NCBI GenBank assembly: GCA_027946555.1
Contig: JAPEVC010000106.1
Span: 1-64,000, forward strand
DNA length: 64,000 nt
Direction of reading: 5' to 3'
Source of the DNA: Gnomoniopsis sp. IMI 355080
Lineage: Eukaryota > Ascomycota > Sordariomycetes > Diaporthales > Gnomoniaceae
The notes under the pieces are model-generated. The model saw only the letters and a program-made list of their open reading frames with translations. It did not search any database and was not told the DNA's origin. This document shows positions 33,527 through 46,122 of the stretch, piece by piece; positions within the stretch are counted from its first letter, which is position 1; each line of letters opens with the position of its first letter. The translations under genes were made by a program, and so were the position numbers.

Positions 33527-36500
33527 CTAAGTCCCGCTGACGGCGTTCTTGTGATTATTCGTCACCCGGCTAAGGTTGAACCACCTTCTCCCATGTCCTT
33601 GGTTGGACTGCGCGCTGTCATGCTCCTCATCATCTGCTTGGTTCCGTGCAGGGGTCAGAGCTACTCCACCATCACGTGCGGCAACCACCTTGCTCAGACC
33701 GGAACCCAAACCCGGATTTGAGGAACTGGAAGTGCTTCCTCCAGCCCCTCGTTGAGAACTGGCAGGTCTACCACCTCGCACCTCCTCTCCATCATTAAAG
33801 TCTATGCTTTCTCGTGTTCCCCCTCTATTCCTGACGATTGGCGGCGGAGTGGCACTCGCTTCATCTTCCGCCTGATCATGCCGGCGTTCCCAATTTGGTA
33901 TGCCAACAGTTAAAGGCGATAAATCCTGCCTTGAGGCAGGCGGAGGAGCAAAGGGACTTTGAGAAGTCGAGGGCGGGACGGATGACGACGGCTGAGGTGG
34001 TGCTGAGCCTAACGAACGACGGAAAAGACTCGTGATACCACGGCTACGTGGCCGTGGCGTCGTCTGGGGCTGACTAGCATGTGGAGGGTAGTGACGCTTC
34101 TGTCCGGCCACCTCTGGGAGTTGCGCCTGCGGTCGAGCAGGGGGATTAGGGCTCTTGCTACGGGCATCGTTAGACGAAGGCCATCCATTCGGTTTTGGAC
34201 TGCTCAGCGCATGCCCTGACACCGATCTCTGGCGGCTCGGGTCGAAGTCTCTGCCTTTACCATGTAGCACCGGAGTGCGTGTAGTGGTCGGAGTGCCGGG
34301 AGCTGATGTGCGGGCTTTGAGGCTGGACCGCCGATTTGGTGCGGGTGGAGCGGCGACGACTCCATGTGGTCGAGGCGAGGCGGTGCCGGCCAGACCCGAG
34401 CCGTAGAGACCGGTCTCGGGCGCCGGTAAGGATGCTCCCAAAGCGTCCATGGCTGGGGCGACAGGAGAACCAACGCCGAAAAACCCAGTTCCATCAAGAG
34501 CGCCAAATATTTCGTTACTCTGCCAGCTTTGGCCGTCGGAGGGAAAGCTAAAGAGGTCGGGCGGATCGCGACTCGAACCAATTTGGGACGAAAACGTCCT
34601 TGTCTGTCCCTTCACGGTGGCGCCACGACTGGGCCGGAGACCCTCCTTCATCCAGTAGTCAAAGCTGCTCGCCTCCGAGCACAAATCGTCCGCGTCACTG
34701 CAAGAATCCCAGTCTGTATGGTGACGAGAGATGGTGGACTCGTCCGCAGAACGTGGGCGGCGGAGATTGGGGGCGCGGTTCTCATAGTAAGCAGTAGCAC
34801 CCGAGGATCCTTTCCTTCCTGTAAAAGCGGTGATGGACGGCGGCTGGGCGATGTCAGGGGACTTGAAGCGCCAGTGACCTGGTTCCACTTCATCGGTTTG
34901 GTCGAGCGTGAGACGAGAGAGAACAGGGTAGGTCGTCGGGTCGTTTCCTACAGGGTCGCGTCGTAGCGAGGAGTCGCGTGTCTGAGCCTGACCGTTGATC
35001 ATGGAGCTCGTCATCGTATCTGGAGTCGGTGGCAGCCCCTGATAATTCGGACCGGGGTCGTCAGTGATCAATTTCCGTATCGGTCGCTCAGTCTCTTTCC
35101 TGATCTTTGAAAGGACCTGAGGAGGCTTAGTGGGTCGCACGGTTTTGGACCTCTCAATATCACTACCCGAAGCCGTGGTCCGCAAAATAGCGTGAGGCGA
35201 TGCGTCTGGCTGCTCCTTTCTCTGGCCCGGCGATTGGATTTGATGCTTGTTCTCAACTCGACTTTCCGGTCGGTCTCCACTTTGGGTTCTGCCAACTGCA
35301 TAGTCCTTTATTGGAAGGGAAACACTCCGCTGGCCGCTGCTTTTCAACCTGTTGTGGATGGCAGAAGGTGCATCGGGAGGCGACGGGCTGTCATCCATCG
35401 TCCTCTGGCCGTAGATGCTGACGAAGGAGCTTTCACTCAAGATGCTCATACTCGGGCTGACGAAGCCATTGTTGCCCACCCTTGAATCCGTCTTCGTCAA
35501 ACTGAGGTAACTGGGGTTGGGGTCGAGATAAACGTTGCGCAAATTCTCCGTATCCTCCGTACGCTCTGATAAGAAGCTTGGCATTCGATGCAGGGAGTGC
35601 TTGCCTGTCGGGGTTGTATCTTCTTGTGGTTTCGAAGCGGCGCCATGGCTGATGAGAGTTGTGGGCGCCGAGGCATTGAGTTGAGAAAGCAATGTCTGGT
35701 TTGCTTCGACCTGTCGCGTCATCTCCCTCTCTCTCAATAACAATTCAATGCGGGCCTCCAGAGCCACGATCATTTGAACAGCCTCTCCAACGGCCTTATC
35801 CCGCTTTTCTAGTTCTTCTACCAACTTAACATTAGACTCCTCCACGTTGGCGCGAGCCTCCTCCAGCATCTCGATCTTTTGCTCCAAGACGGCCTGCCGC
35901 TGCCTACGGTGGAAAAGCTCCAGCTTCAAATCAAAATTCTGCTTGTGAAGGGTCGACATGGTCTATCCGCGAGCTTGGTCAGTTTCCTCGCATCTCGCAC
36001 GCCCATCGCTAGGGAAGAGAGAGAAATACCTGTCCCATCTCTTTGAGGGCCAAACCCTTGACTTGGCCATCACCAACGTCATCTGTGACTTCCGGCCGTG
36101 TCCCATCTCCCGTGGCGGACCGTGCTGGCGTGGCCGGAGCCGCCCTTGGCTCGTTTGCAGCGCCGATCTCACCAGCTAGTCTGGTCAAATTGCGCTGAAT
36201 TTCATTCTTTCTCTCCTCCTGAAGCTTCTCCTGGAGCAGGGTCGACTGAGTGGCCGGCTGTGCGCTAGATTGTGAGTTCTTGACGGAGCTCTTGGACACA
36301 GGGGTTGGGGGTCGGTCTGAACCAATGGAACTCTTAGAGGCTCTGCGCTGGGATGGCCGAGGAGAAAGTGATGGACGGATCTGGTTGGGGACAGGCGAGG
36401 GCGAACGCTTTGAGGCGTCGAGGCCAGGGGCAACGGCCATCCTTAACGACATATATCTCTCGCTGGCTCGCGGCGGATGAGTTGAGATGTTGTGGGAAGA

Positions 36501-36569
36501 GTGGTGAGTAGTGAGAGGAAGACGGTCTGCACGAGAGGCCCGGGGAGGAGTGCTTTTGGGACTCGCCAT
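33527..36569 (-). CDS. Cnn_1N (centrosomin N-terminal motif) protein, microtubule-organising centre associated
   Basis: Two exons, 36569-36030 and 35962-33527 (67-nt intron, phase 0), give 991 residues. The start is the ATG at 36569 in a strong context (gccATGg). Residues 1-175 are Ser/Pro-rich and disordered. At about residues 172-270 the block ALKEMGQ, then STLHKQNFDLKLELFHRRQR and a heptad-rich helix, matches centrosomin motif 1, which recruits gamma-tubulin complexes in Mto1/ApsB-type proteins. Family members of that type have long coiled coils; here the coiled coil stops after about 100 residues and the remaining 700 are low-complexity, rich in Ser, Pro, Gly and Arg. It probably sits at spindle pole bodies or septal microtubule-organising centres (family knowledge plus inference). 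Confidence 0.85.
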
Positions 36570-36815
36570 GGCTTGATGTAGGGCAAAGGATCCGACAAAC
36601 GGGAACAGAGACCTGTGGACGCTGGGGCTGGGCGCGCACAAGCCAGCATGTAGTACGAGATTCTGTGCGTATCTAAGATGCGTGAACTGGCTATAGTACT
36701 CAGTGCAGGACCCTTGACCAAAACCCGCACTAGGGGGGTCAGAAGTGATGGTTCGCCCGGTGCTGCAACGCGATGAGACATACAGCTCGACAGGCAGGGA
36801 GATGCCTGTTGAATA

Positions 36816-36825
36816 TACCTAGGTA
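36816..36825. repeat. TACCTAGGTA palindrome, copy 5
   Basis: Exact copy, 247 bp upstream of the Cnn_1N gene start. Confidence 0.8.
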
Positions 36826-37200
36826 GGCCGCAGCACCGTTTGCCCCCCCGAGCCCTGGACAGGGAGGGCGGCCACCGACGAGATGGCACGACTCGCTCGT
36901 GGTTCGTGACTCTTGGAAACCCTGGTCCTTGTGTTCCCGCGTGTCCCGGTTCTTGTCAGGAGTGTAGGTGATGCGGTGATGGGGTCAGCGGTCTGCGTAG
37001 TGCCGGTACACAAGATCCAAGGCTGGACTCGGTGAAGGTTGGGAGGGAAGGTGTTTGGGTGAGATGCTACTGTGCTGGTCGAGCCACAGGCGCCTCGTCA
37101 ATCCGTCTATGGCTGACACCGTCTAGTCTGGCAGTCTGGCAGGCCTGAGGCGGCGATGCAGAGAATAGCTGGTGACTGGCTGACCGGATTGCCGACTGAG

Positions 37201-37210
37201 TACCTAGGTA
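37201..37210. repeat. TACCTAGGTA palindrome, copy 6
   Basis: Exact copy, 385 bp from copy 5 and still on the promoter side of the Cnn_1N gene. Confidence 0.8.
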
Positions 37211-40200
37211 GTCAGTTGGCGGGTTGGCGATATGTACTCCGTACGTGTAAGCCCTTAGTTCTGTTGGTATACGTGGTGGTATGATGTCTCAGACCTCACA
37301 GACACGATGGATCCACACGTCGCTTGTCTCGTTTCTCGGCTTTTCACTGGTTCCTGGGCGTAGGAAATGACGATCAAATTGCATCGCACACTCATGGCAA
37401 TGTTATTGGCGCGATGGTGCTGGGGGTCGATGTCCCATGGGCCAAGAAGGTTGGTTGGGAACGTGGTGTAATATCGTCTTGGTGATGGCGAAGAGTAAAA
37501 AGGAAAGGAAAATAAGATGCGGGATGTTGAACTGAATATGGTGCCATCTCCAGAGTGCTTGCCTTGTCTAGTTACACTTAAAGAATAAATGTACTGTACA
37601 ATCTCATTCGTGACTGGAAGAGAAGAAAGACGCGAAAAATGTTTCCCTCCTGCAGGCCTGCATGAAGCACACCACGCGGGAAGCTGCGATCTGACAGGAG
37701 AGAAGTAGTGGTTGCTGCAGGGGTGATGGCACGCTAGCGAGGCGTGCTGCGGAGTGTGCCACAGGGATTATATGCAGGGATGAGACGACCCTGGCAGCTA
37801 GCTGCTTGTTCTGCTCGTCTGCCACGCCCACCTGTGGTTTATTGCAAGCTAATAAGGCGAGGCGTGGTTACATGCCTGCTATAGGTAGATAGAAGTTCAT
37901 AAAAAACAAGGTCCGTGCGGTACTCCCTTCTCGTGTTTGTGTCAGCTGTCTACCGTGGTATATTCTGTCGAACTCAAACGCTTCGGTCCATAAGTAGTTA
38001 GGTAGGTAGAAGCAATCCTGGTGGTTCAGGACGAAATCAGAAGCCAAGTTGCTACTAAACCTTAGGTAAATATGCCCGTATGTACAGCCTACAGTAATAT
38101 GTATGTCCTTTGAGTAGTAGCTGCATATCACTTCCCGATTCAAATGTGACGAAATGTGCTGAGGCACATGCCAGAAGTAGGTAGGCTGGTAGGGGCCCTT
38201 TTTTTCCGACTATTTGGCTCGGATCGCTTCCCTTCCCTGCCTACCTAGCAGCCTAGGTACCCTGGAAAGCCAGCCCAACAGTACCCAGTCTAACCTGGAA
38301 ATTCTATCTTCCCGCGTCCCTCTGCACAATGATTATCCCTCTTCATCAATATGCCGACATGCCCCCCCTCTCTCAACGTTCGATAAATCCATTGTTTTGG
38401 GTTCAACACTCCCGCTGATGCGCAAGAGCATGCAGATTCCGACACGCCATAGCTTGGGGTGGATGCATCGTTCCTATTTGTGTACTCCCCGTCCATTCAC
38501 CCTGCCAGCCTTATTCGCGGGGCTGTGGATCGACCTTTCCACCGCCCCGGTTTTGTCCTCTGCAAATACTTTGTACAGTACCTTCTCCACCCTTTCGCTC
38601 GTAGCTCCAAGATTCAATCCTGCCCAAAGCACTTTTCTGACCTTGCCAAGCGGATATTAGTGGGGTGAGTGCCCAGTCTACATGGTAATAAGTGGGCACC
38701 TGACCAGGTACGGATCTGGTTCAATGAGGTAAGTCACCAGCATTTGCGAATTCCCATCACGCTAATAATAGAGCAGCTCTCGCTGCCCGGACGTGAAGAT
38801 CCTCAACGTCTTCTTCATACTACGGTAGTAGCTCGATCAAAATACAGCTGATATTTTCGCGGACTCTAGAGCATAATCGTTCTAGCGGCTGATCAGCCTA
38901 GGCGATCTCCCCGTGGAGCAGCCAGTCTGCCTGTCCCGGATATGATTCACCCGTGATCTAATATGCCGGAGGCTTGCCAAGGGTCTGCTCAACCTAAGTG
39001 TCATAGCAAGATCCGATCCCTATAATGAGAACGAACCCATGTTATGAAATAGATCAGATCGAATCTGGGGTTATTGATTTTGTCAATCTCCGCTGTATGC
39101 AGAGTATCCTAGCCTACTTCCATTCCATGAATGGCAACAGGTTCCAGACTCTTCAGTGAAATAGACGGACTTGCATCGTCTCGTGCGACCTTCAATTTGA
39201 ATACCAGCACCGTCTACTCCATCCACACCACAAAGGTGGTATTTTCTCAGTCGAACCACTTGATCATCCTTTTCCCCATGGCATGCAGCATGACCGGGTC
39301 TATATTTGCGCAGTATATACGGCTCACGAACACACAACGCTCTCCGCGCCGCCGGCGCCGGCCTCCCGCTCCCAAAGCCCCAAATGGAGCCCTCTAGCAC
39401 CATGCACGAGATAGTTCAAATCGGCCATGGCTAAGTCCTAATCTAACATGCGCGTGAGCACATGTTCGCTATTCAAACAAACTTTAGTGAGGAGAAGTCA
39501 TAGGTGTGCTGTGCAGTGTGAAATTTGAGCGGCACGGATTGGAGAATGTTGTCATCTGTTGACTGGCGCACTTTCTCATTAAATATCATCGGCTTGCGCG
39601 TCGATCTCAATTTTTCGTTTCCGATGGTTCCGATGCTGTGAATATGTTCAAACTCTGCAGGAGCTTTCCCTCGTGTGCCCGCACCGCGGCAGCGACAAGA
39701 TCTTGATTCTTCCTCGGCCTGAGTACTTGCAGTGCACTGAAGCCTCATTAAAACAAGCTCTGAGAACGTTAAAGGCTTTCGAAGATACGGGATAATAATT
39801 CGACACGTATTTCTCCCTTACAGTGGTCCACTGCCTCTAAACCGCCGCCTGCTCAACTTGGCGCAACTGCAACCAGTACTTGGTGTACTTTGACCGGGTC
39901 GATCCGTGTCAAAGAAGTCTTGTAAAAGCTGTTTGATCGCCTTGGTGAGTATAGCATCGTTCGTCAGGGGGCGCATCCAAGTACTTTCACATCTCTCCAT
40001 CGTGGTCCTTCCCGCTGCAAACCTTGACAGGATCGCGTTGGGCTTTCCGCGACCGGTTGAGCCGTACTGCCGTAAGCTTCTCGTTAAACGCTTCAATGTA
40101 TACGGGAAAGTATCTACAAGGATGATGGACTCAGACAAGCCGCTTATCTGGGTGCGCTGGAAGAGAGGTGGTCCTGGAGGTATTCAAGCAGCATCACATG

Positions 40201-42132
40201 GATGGATCCTCATATTTTGCTATCAGAACTTCTGGGAAGCTGGGATGAACACCGTTCAAGTCGATCATCGGTAAAAAAGAACATGTTACCCATCGGTGTA
40301 ATTTGCTTGCGATCGGCGTAACGAGAACCGGGGGTTGCGACAATGTATGTTCCGCTTCGTTTAATGGGCTCATGGTCCTTTGCATAGAAAGCTTGGAGGC
40401 TCGTGGAGGGTTTTCAAGCGAAGACTAGAAGTGATCCGGTATACATTCTGAAGGAGCACGTCGAGCTTCCCGAGCGCGCTGCTATATTCCGGTGCGGTAG
40501 GCCACCCAGGGAGTACACTGCTTGCGAAATTTGAAGCGTCGATAGGTTTCGTCAAACCAATTCTCTTGCTCAGCCTAACGCCAAGTGGGCCCCTCATGTC
40601 AATTGTCAAAGGAAATGTGTGCAGGACCCATGAAGGCTAGCTCATCCGGAGGTAGGCTCCACCAGCATGAACAGTCGGCTCCAACGACTTGAGTATGGTG
40701 GCGCATATTGGCCAGTCGCACTGCCAATCAGCACAAATGGCTCGCGCCCGCGTCCTCGCGTGTTGTAGCAAGTATTGCCAAAGGTGACGTCGGCGATGGC
40801 GAAAATCTTTGATTATAACGTCGTGACCGTCTTCACAGTGCGACGGTATGATTGGAAGTCCCGTTCCGGGTGAGTTCGCACCATACCTCGACATGAGCCT
40901 GTTGTGAATCTTGGGAAATTGTATCTTTTCCGAGCAATTGGTCCATCAGCTTGCCTAATGTAGAGAGAACAGCAGAATGGCTTACGATTCCACGACCAAC
41001 CTCGTACGTGGTCGTCCAAGCGATGTGCGGCTTTGGCGTCCCAAGAAATTATTCAACCGTATCATGCCCGGCGCATTATCACGCAACATGGTGCAGAATT
41101 CATGTCTACCAGGCCGTCTTGAAAGACTTCTTCAGCTGCTCGAACTCAAGGGAGCCCCTTTCCGCCAGAGTATACAACGTGGCGATGATGGAGCAATGCC
41201 CAGAGCGTTGCGCTACCTGTTTTCGACTTCAGGAAGTCAGGGTTGCGCCAAAGGACAAGCAGGCTGCACCTGGAGTGGGCGTTTTCCTTTGCAAAGCCGA
41301 GTGGTTTGTGAATCAAAACGCGAGAATTTGCGTGTATTGTTTCGCAAAGAGTCTAACGGCTGACAGATTTGGAAGTTTGCGAGCGAGGCGAAAAGGACAA
41401 CTGGAGTTCAGGCACATGAACTAGATGGACGTGAAGGAGATGAAATCCGTGGAGTCCAGTGCCCTTGCTCTTTCCATACTATCCATGATACTTGCGAGCA
41501 AGTAGTAGGAGAGACTGTGAGACATTGTTCTTTCCTCCCGTCCATCTGCTAGCTGCCAAGCCCTCCAAACCCCGGATCAGAGCTGTCCATCACTAGCCCT
41601 CTGGCAAGGCGTCCAATACCATCACAGCTAATTTGCATTAGTCTTGAGGTCGTACCCGCAAGGGCACGTTTCGAGGGATGGCGTTGGAAATATTGGACAC
41701 GGTGGAGGTGCTGACCATTCGCAGCTGTCTGGTTCGCACATTCTGGCAGGAGACCCCTGTCATTTGGTGCGGGCGGTCCCGCTGAACAAACTCAAGTGGT
41801 GCTAGCGGACACAGGGATTCGCTGCCCGGGATCGGAAGAACGTCATCGTCACCTCGCTGCCCTCCTTCAGACTAAGGTGGTCAGCCCACTGGGAACACAC
41901 AGTGTTGCGTCCAGATTCTCGATGGGCAGTTCCACGAGCACTATAAATCCACCGAAGCCCTTCTCATGGCCTTTGGACTCCGGGCTCCTTTCGATTGAGC
42001 TCGTTACAAAAGAAGCGGAGATGTACACGTAACTCCCAAGTCACAACGTCCCCGCGTGCTTTATCGGTAATCTAGACCAAATCTTCATAGACTCGTGCTT
42101 TTGTTGCATGACTATCGCGGACACTAATCATC

Positions 42133-43805
42133 ATGGGCTCACCCACCACCGTGCACCTCCCAGACGGACAGACTTTCACCGTCCAGCCTGTCTTCGGCGG
42201 CCTGTTCTTCAAGAGCCACGAGCTGAACAAGCACCACCCTTCGCCGTTCCCTATCGGATGGACCGTAGTGATCCACACCGAGGACAGTGGCAACGAAGAT
42301 GATGTTATGGTTGTTGACCAAGATGCGGACTCAAGCCCCGACTCACCGGCAAATGGCAAGCTTCAGGCCTCTGCGATTATAGGAAACCACATCCACTCTT
42401 TTACCAAGCCGACCCTGCAAAATGATACTCTATACATATCCTCGATATCAAATCCCTCCTCCGCCGATTACAAAGCACCTGCCTCTCCAACCCGCCAAAT
42501 AGCAATGATGCTCTGGATCACCCTTTATTGGTATTTCCACCAGCCCGGCCCATCCAACATACTCCCACCCACCCATTCTTCACGCTTGACCGCCTCAGAA
42601 GGCCGACCGCGCGGAGACTGGCGCATCAACATCCGACGAGATGGTGTTCTGCGCGGCCGCAACCTAATCCCCAAACTCGAGCGCATGGGTTTGATTGCAA
42701 GTCTCGACTCAGCGGTGGGTTCCTCGCTCGACGACACGGGTGACGAATGGGCAAATATGTACGTCTCGCAGCGCATGTTTTGGCAGATTCCCGGGCGGCT
42801 ATTCCTCTTCACGCTGCAGCCTACCAGTAAAGGCACGAGCTCGCACCCTGGATCCCCTGTGTCGTCGCGGCCGAGCAGTCCAGCCGGCACACGAGGCCTC
42901 GAGAACTGTACACCGAAGTCACCTGTCTTTCACTTGAACGCCGACGTGCCTGGTGCGATGCCACCACAAACACTAGCAGGCAGCCCAAGTTTTTCTATAG
43001 GGCCGTTCTATTCGTCTTCGCACCTCCCCACGTATTACCCGCCCGCTCCGCTTCAGTATACCTTCAGCAACAATACGCGCCACCCCGTTCGGCCCAAGCC
43101 TCCGCGCATGGGCGAGGTCTTCTACACGCGCTTCATACCCAGCGTGGGGAAGTATCTATCGTTTCGTGTTGCGTCTTCAAGTCCAAAACCCGTACCATAC
43201 CTTGGCCCGGTGTCGCCCAGCCGGCAACAGGCTGGTGCGGATCACAGTGATCCTGGTTCACATCTGAGCACCATGTGCGACATTGTGCTTGTGCAAATGT
43301 GGCTATCCAACTCCCGGGTGGCAAAATTCTGGGGCGATTACGTGCCGAACTTCTTGACGAACGCGCTAGCGAGTCGGCATAGTTTCCCTGTCATCGGAAT
43401 GTGGGACGGAGTGCCGTTTGGATACTTCGAGATATATTGGGTAAAGGAGGACATCCTTGGGCGTTATGCCAATGTGGATGACTTTGACAGAGGTATACAC
43501 GTCTTCGTGGGTGAGGAATGGGCGCGAGGGAGGGTATCGAGCTGGCTAAGCTCATTGGTACATTGGATCTTCTGCGCCGATAACAGGACTATGGGTGTGT
43601 GTATCGAGCCGCGGATCGACAACGAGAGGTAGGAATAACCGAGTTGGAGTGCAATATGTGCGGTATAGAGACTGACACTTTCGGCAGATTTATACAACAT
43701 CTCCAGACCGGCGGTTTCGTGCGAGAAAAGGAGATCTCGTTTCCACATAAGCAGTCTTGGTACGGTCGCCTGCGAAGGGAGGATTGGGTCGGTCCGGCAT
43801 TATGA
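42133..43805 (+). CDS. N5-hydroxyornithine acyltransferase of siderophore synthesis (SidF/SidL type)
   Basis: Two exons, 42133-43628 and 43688-43805 (59-nt intron), give 537 residues. The N-terminus has the block LPDGQTFTVQPVFGGLFFKSHELNK split by few changes from SidF-type proteins, and the C-terminal half is an acyl-CoA N-acyltransferase domain of the IucB/MbtK kind (PF13523): FGYFEIYWVKED, then RGIHVFVGEE, then MGVCIEPRIDNER and FIQHLQTGGF across the intron. The enzyme would transfer an acetyl (SidL, ferricrocin) or anhydromevalonyl (SidF, fusarinine) group to N5-hydroxyornithine. The C-terminus is PAL, not a peroxisomal PTS1, which leans towards the cytosolic SidL type (inference). A Ser/Pro-rich insert of about 100 residues (residues 235-340) separates the halves. 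One GATA core lies about 70 bp before the ATG. No NRPS or ornithine hydroxylase gene is nearby. Confidence 0.88.
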
Positions 43806-44164
43806 TCCCTCCCACAATGCGCGACGACCTGGGACGTGATGACAACTAGATCGATCTGCGTTAGACGAATATAAAGCCGTCCCGGATACTTGATGGAGGT
43901 ACTTACCTGTTATAGGTCCAACCTCAGCCTCATTATTCTTCTGTTTCAACTGGCATCGAGTGCTTGCTCTGTGGGTGCAAATCCCCTGTCAAAGTGCAAC
44001 CCTTGATCGTACCCTCAATGATACTGTCTTCTCCTCGTTTCTCAAAGATCTGGATTGTGACCTTCGAGCTTTCTGGGGTATTGCATCAGGCTTATCTGAC
44101 TTTACTATGCCCACCTTTGCATCCTGAACAGGCGCTTTGACAGGCCATCATTTCTTGCATCCGA
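43806..44164. other. Intergenic, convergent 3' regions
   Basis: 359 bp between two convergent stops. Nothing recognised. Confidence 0.5.
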
Positions 44165-45034
44165 TCACGACAAGCGCAGCGAGCTTGGCTGGCGGCTCGC
44201 ACATCTTGCACGCGCGGCGAGGCCCTGTTGTTTGCTTCTGCCGCGTTCGTTCAAGCCCCATCTGGTGCCTGGCTTAAATACAAGATTGGTTGCTGGGTCG
44301 AATGCGTTGTCTTGGTCGTCGTCTTCTTCTGAGTACTGTGTCAATGAACTCGACACTCCTGCTGGAGGCACATTTCCTGCAACGTGTGCAGACTTCTCGA
44401 TGGAGGCTGGCTCTGGGATGTGTGATGCTTCGAGATTGAAGGCGTAGAAAAGCTCCTCAAGAGACAAGGCTCCCTCGGGGAAGGCGATCTCGAAGCAAGG
44501 ATCATTACTTTCGTTCAATGCGAAATTCTGAACAGGTAGTGCTTGCTCAAGAGAGGATTCGACAACTCGCACGGGAGCAGAGTCCTGCATGGGTGCCGCT
44601 TCAACGACGGGGGGATGGGTGTTTTTGACGGGAGCGACGGGAGCAGCCTCTACGTCGTCATCGTGTTCATTCTTGTTCCTGATGGCACGACGCTTTGCCA
44701 TCAGTGCCGCCCACTCTGGTGACCCTCTTCGGATCGGCTCGCGCCTTCGATCCGCCACGCTCCAAGAATGCCGCTGTGGCGGTGTGCCCCTGATCTCGCG
44801 GTCAGGCACGCTGCAATCCGCGAATTTCGTGCGGGCCAGCTGCAGGTGCAAGCCAACTGTGTCGCCACGGGCCTTGGTCCTTCTCGGATTGAGGTGGTTT
44901 GTGATAAGAAAAAGCATATCCTCGCTGTCTAATTTTCCCTCGCGCTTTTTATTGCTTAGCTCGACGAGGGCTCCGGACCTTGAATGTCTATTTCTCGCGA
45001 GGATATCTCCGATTTCGATGATCATTTCTTCCAT
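44165..45034 (-). CDS. Hypothetical acidic/basic protein of unknown function
   Basis: Single exon, 289 residues from the ATG at 45034; the open frame runs further to 45244, but without another ATG. The first 110 residues are helical and charged (for example IEIGDILARNRHSRSGALVE, then a segment with DSEDMLFLI). A basic stretch (WAALMAKRRAIRNK) is followed by an acidic, Val/Pro/Ala-rich low-complexity part, and the C-terminus is Arg-rich. No domain recognised. The frame is long and has a start context with an A at -3 on the coding strand (ATG ATG-like upstream), so I regard it as a real gene of restricted distribution, perhaps nuclear (inference only). Confidence 0.6.
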   Translation of the reverse strand: MEEMIIEIGDILARNRHSRSGALVELSNKKREGKLDSEDMLFLITNHLNPRRTKARGDTVGLHLQLARTKFADCSVPDREIRGTPPQRHSWSVADRRREPIRRGSPEWAALMAKRRAIRNKNEHDDDVEAAPVAPVKNTHPPVVEAAPMQDSAPVRVVESSLEQALPVQNFALNESNDPCFEIAFPEGALSLEELFYAFNLEASHIPEPASIEKSAHVAGNVPPAGVSSSLTQYSEEDDDQDNAFDPATNLVFKPGTRWGLNERGRSKQQGLAARARCASRQPSSLRLS

Positions 45035-46122
45035 GATGAGTGCGATGGAAAGGACGAGGGGATTGATTTGTTTTGAAATGGGTAAAAGAAAGGGTATGCG
45101 ACCGATGATGAGATTGGGCTGTGAGAGTACTCCTTTCGCGCGTGGGTTGCTGCTCTGCGTTGGCTGATTGAGCTCCCAGTGTTGTCGTTGTTGGTGTATG
45201 GGAGGAAGTGTTGAGAAATGGTATACTGCCAGATGGCTGTCCAACTGAAATTCCGATTCTTAATTCAGCTTCAAGTTGTCTTAATATGGCTAGATATGCT
45301 GAGCTGTTTGATATTATGTTATGCTGGGGGTGGTGAGATGGAACTCTTGAAAATAGTAGGGCGTGGCTCAAAATGATTTTTGTTTTTATCACTTTAAGAG
45401 AGAAAAAAAAAAACTTGGAAGAGAGAAAATTTGTTTGGACGAGAAGAATGAAATCATTTCAAGAAGTTTCCTTTCCCAAAGTTCACGTGCTACGGGCGAG
45501 GCTCTAGACGCTGTTAGCCCATCTACGATTTGCGGTTTCGTATAGCCTGCCTTACCTTAGGAGGGCATCTAGCCTCGCGCCGTCGTTATAGCGCGGCCAC
45601 GCGAGGGCTCAACAGTCACTGGTGATGGACCCCTGTGTGCATAAGCAATAAGGTCCCTGGTCAGATTATCTCAACACTCATTTTTATTCATTTGTTAAAG
45701 TTAGCTAGTCCCCCGATCTTCAATGTGGGTGTTCAGCGGTGGGTAGTGGTGAACCACTCGGTGCCACACGCTGTCCTGTGACCAGCTCAGTCCATCACGA
45801 TTCATTACACTCATGCATTTCCATTTGCCTTCTCAACCCCAAGCAACCTCCCTCATTGATCCATCCTGGAACCCCATTCGATGCAGGGCGCCACGGCATT
45901 GCCCGAAGTGTCAGTGGGAAGCCTCTAGGTATACCGACCCCGCCAAAAATTCCATCTTCCACAGAAGTCTGATACATCGCACCAGAACAAACATGCTATC
46001 AAGGCAGATAAATCCGACCAAGGAAACACATGGAAGAGCACAACCAGCCCAAGTCTGGTCCTATACAACTTCCGTGATCCAAAGACACGAACCATCCCAG
46101 GCGGTACAGAAAAGTGGCAACT
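45035..46122. other. Intergenic, no gene recognised
   Basis: About 1.1 kb with an A-run at 45404-45413. It holds the promoter of the gene ending at 44165 and the 3' region of the J-like gene. Confidence 0.5.

Larger units (their letters stand above)
36570..42132. other. 5.5-kb stretch without a confident gene
   Basis: Two palindromes (36816-36825 and 37201-37210) lie in the leader/promoter side of the Cnn_1N gene, which starts at its left edge. The region 38000-38660 is rich in C/T and short TAGG/CCTA repeats. At about 39800-41050 the minus strand has several coding-like fragments broken by stops and frame changes, for example around 39850-40120 and 40400-40600; I could not name a family. 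A 157-codon plus frame at 40951-41424 has several Cys pairs but begins and ends without gene-like context. Best reading: noncoding DNA plus a possible old gene relic. Confidence 0.45.

Noticed and set aside
34529..34966. Long plus frame opposite the Cnn_1N gene
   Set aside because: It is a shadow of the real gene on the minus strand caused by its GC-rich, low-complexity sequence.
38000..38260. Clusters of TAGG/CCTA as a possible minisatellite or CRISPR-like array
   Set aside because: The units are irregular, with no constant repeat length or spacers.
40951..41424. 157-codon plus frame with several Cys pairs
   Set aside because: The Cys spacing fits no zinc-finger class that I know, the composition looks random, and it overlaps coding-like fragments on the other strand.
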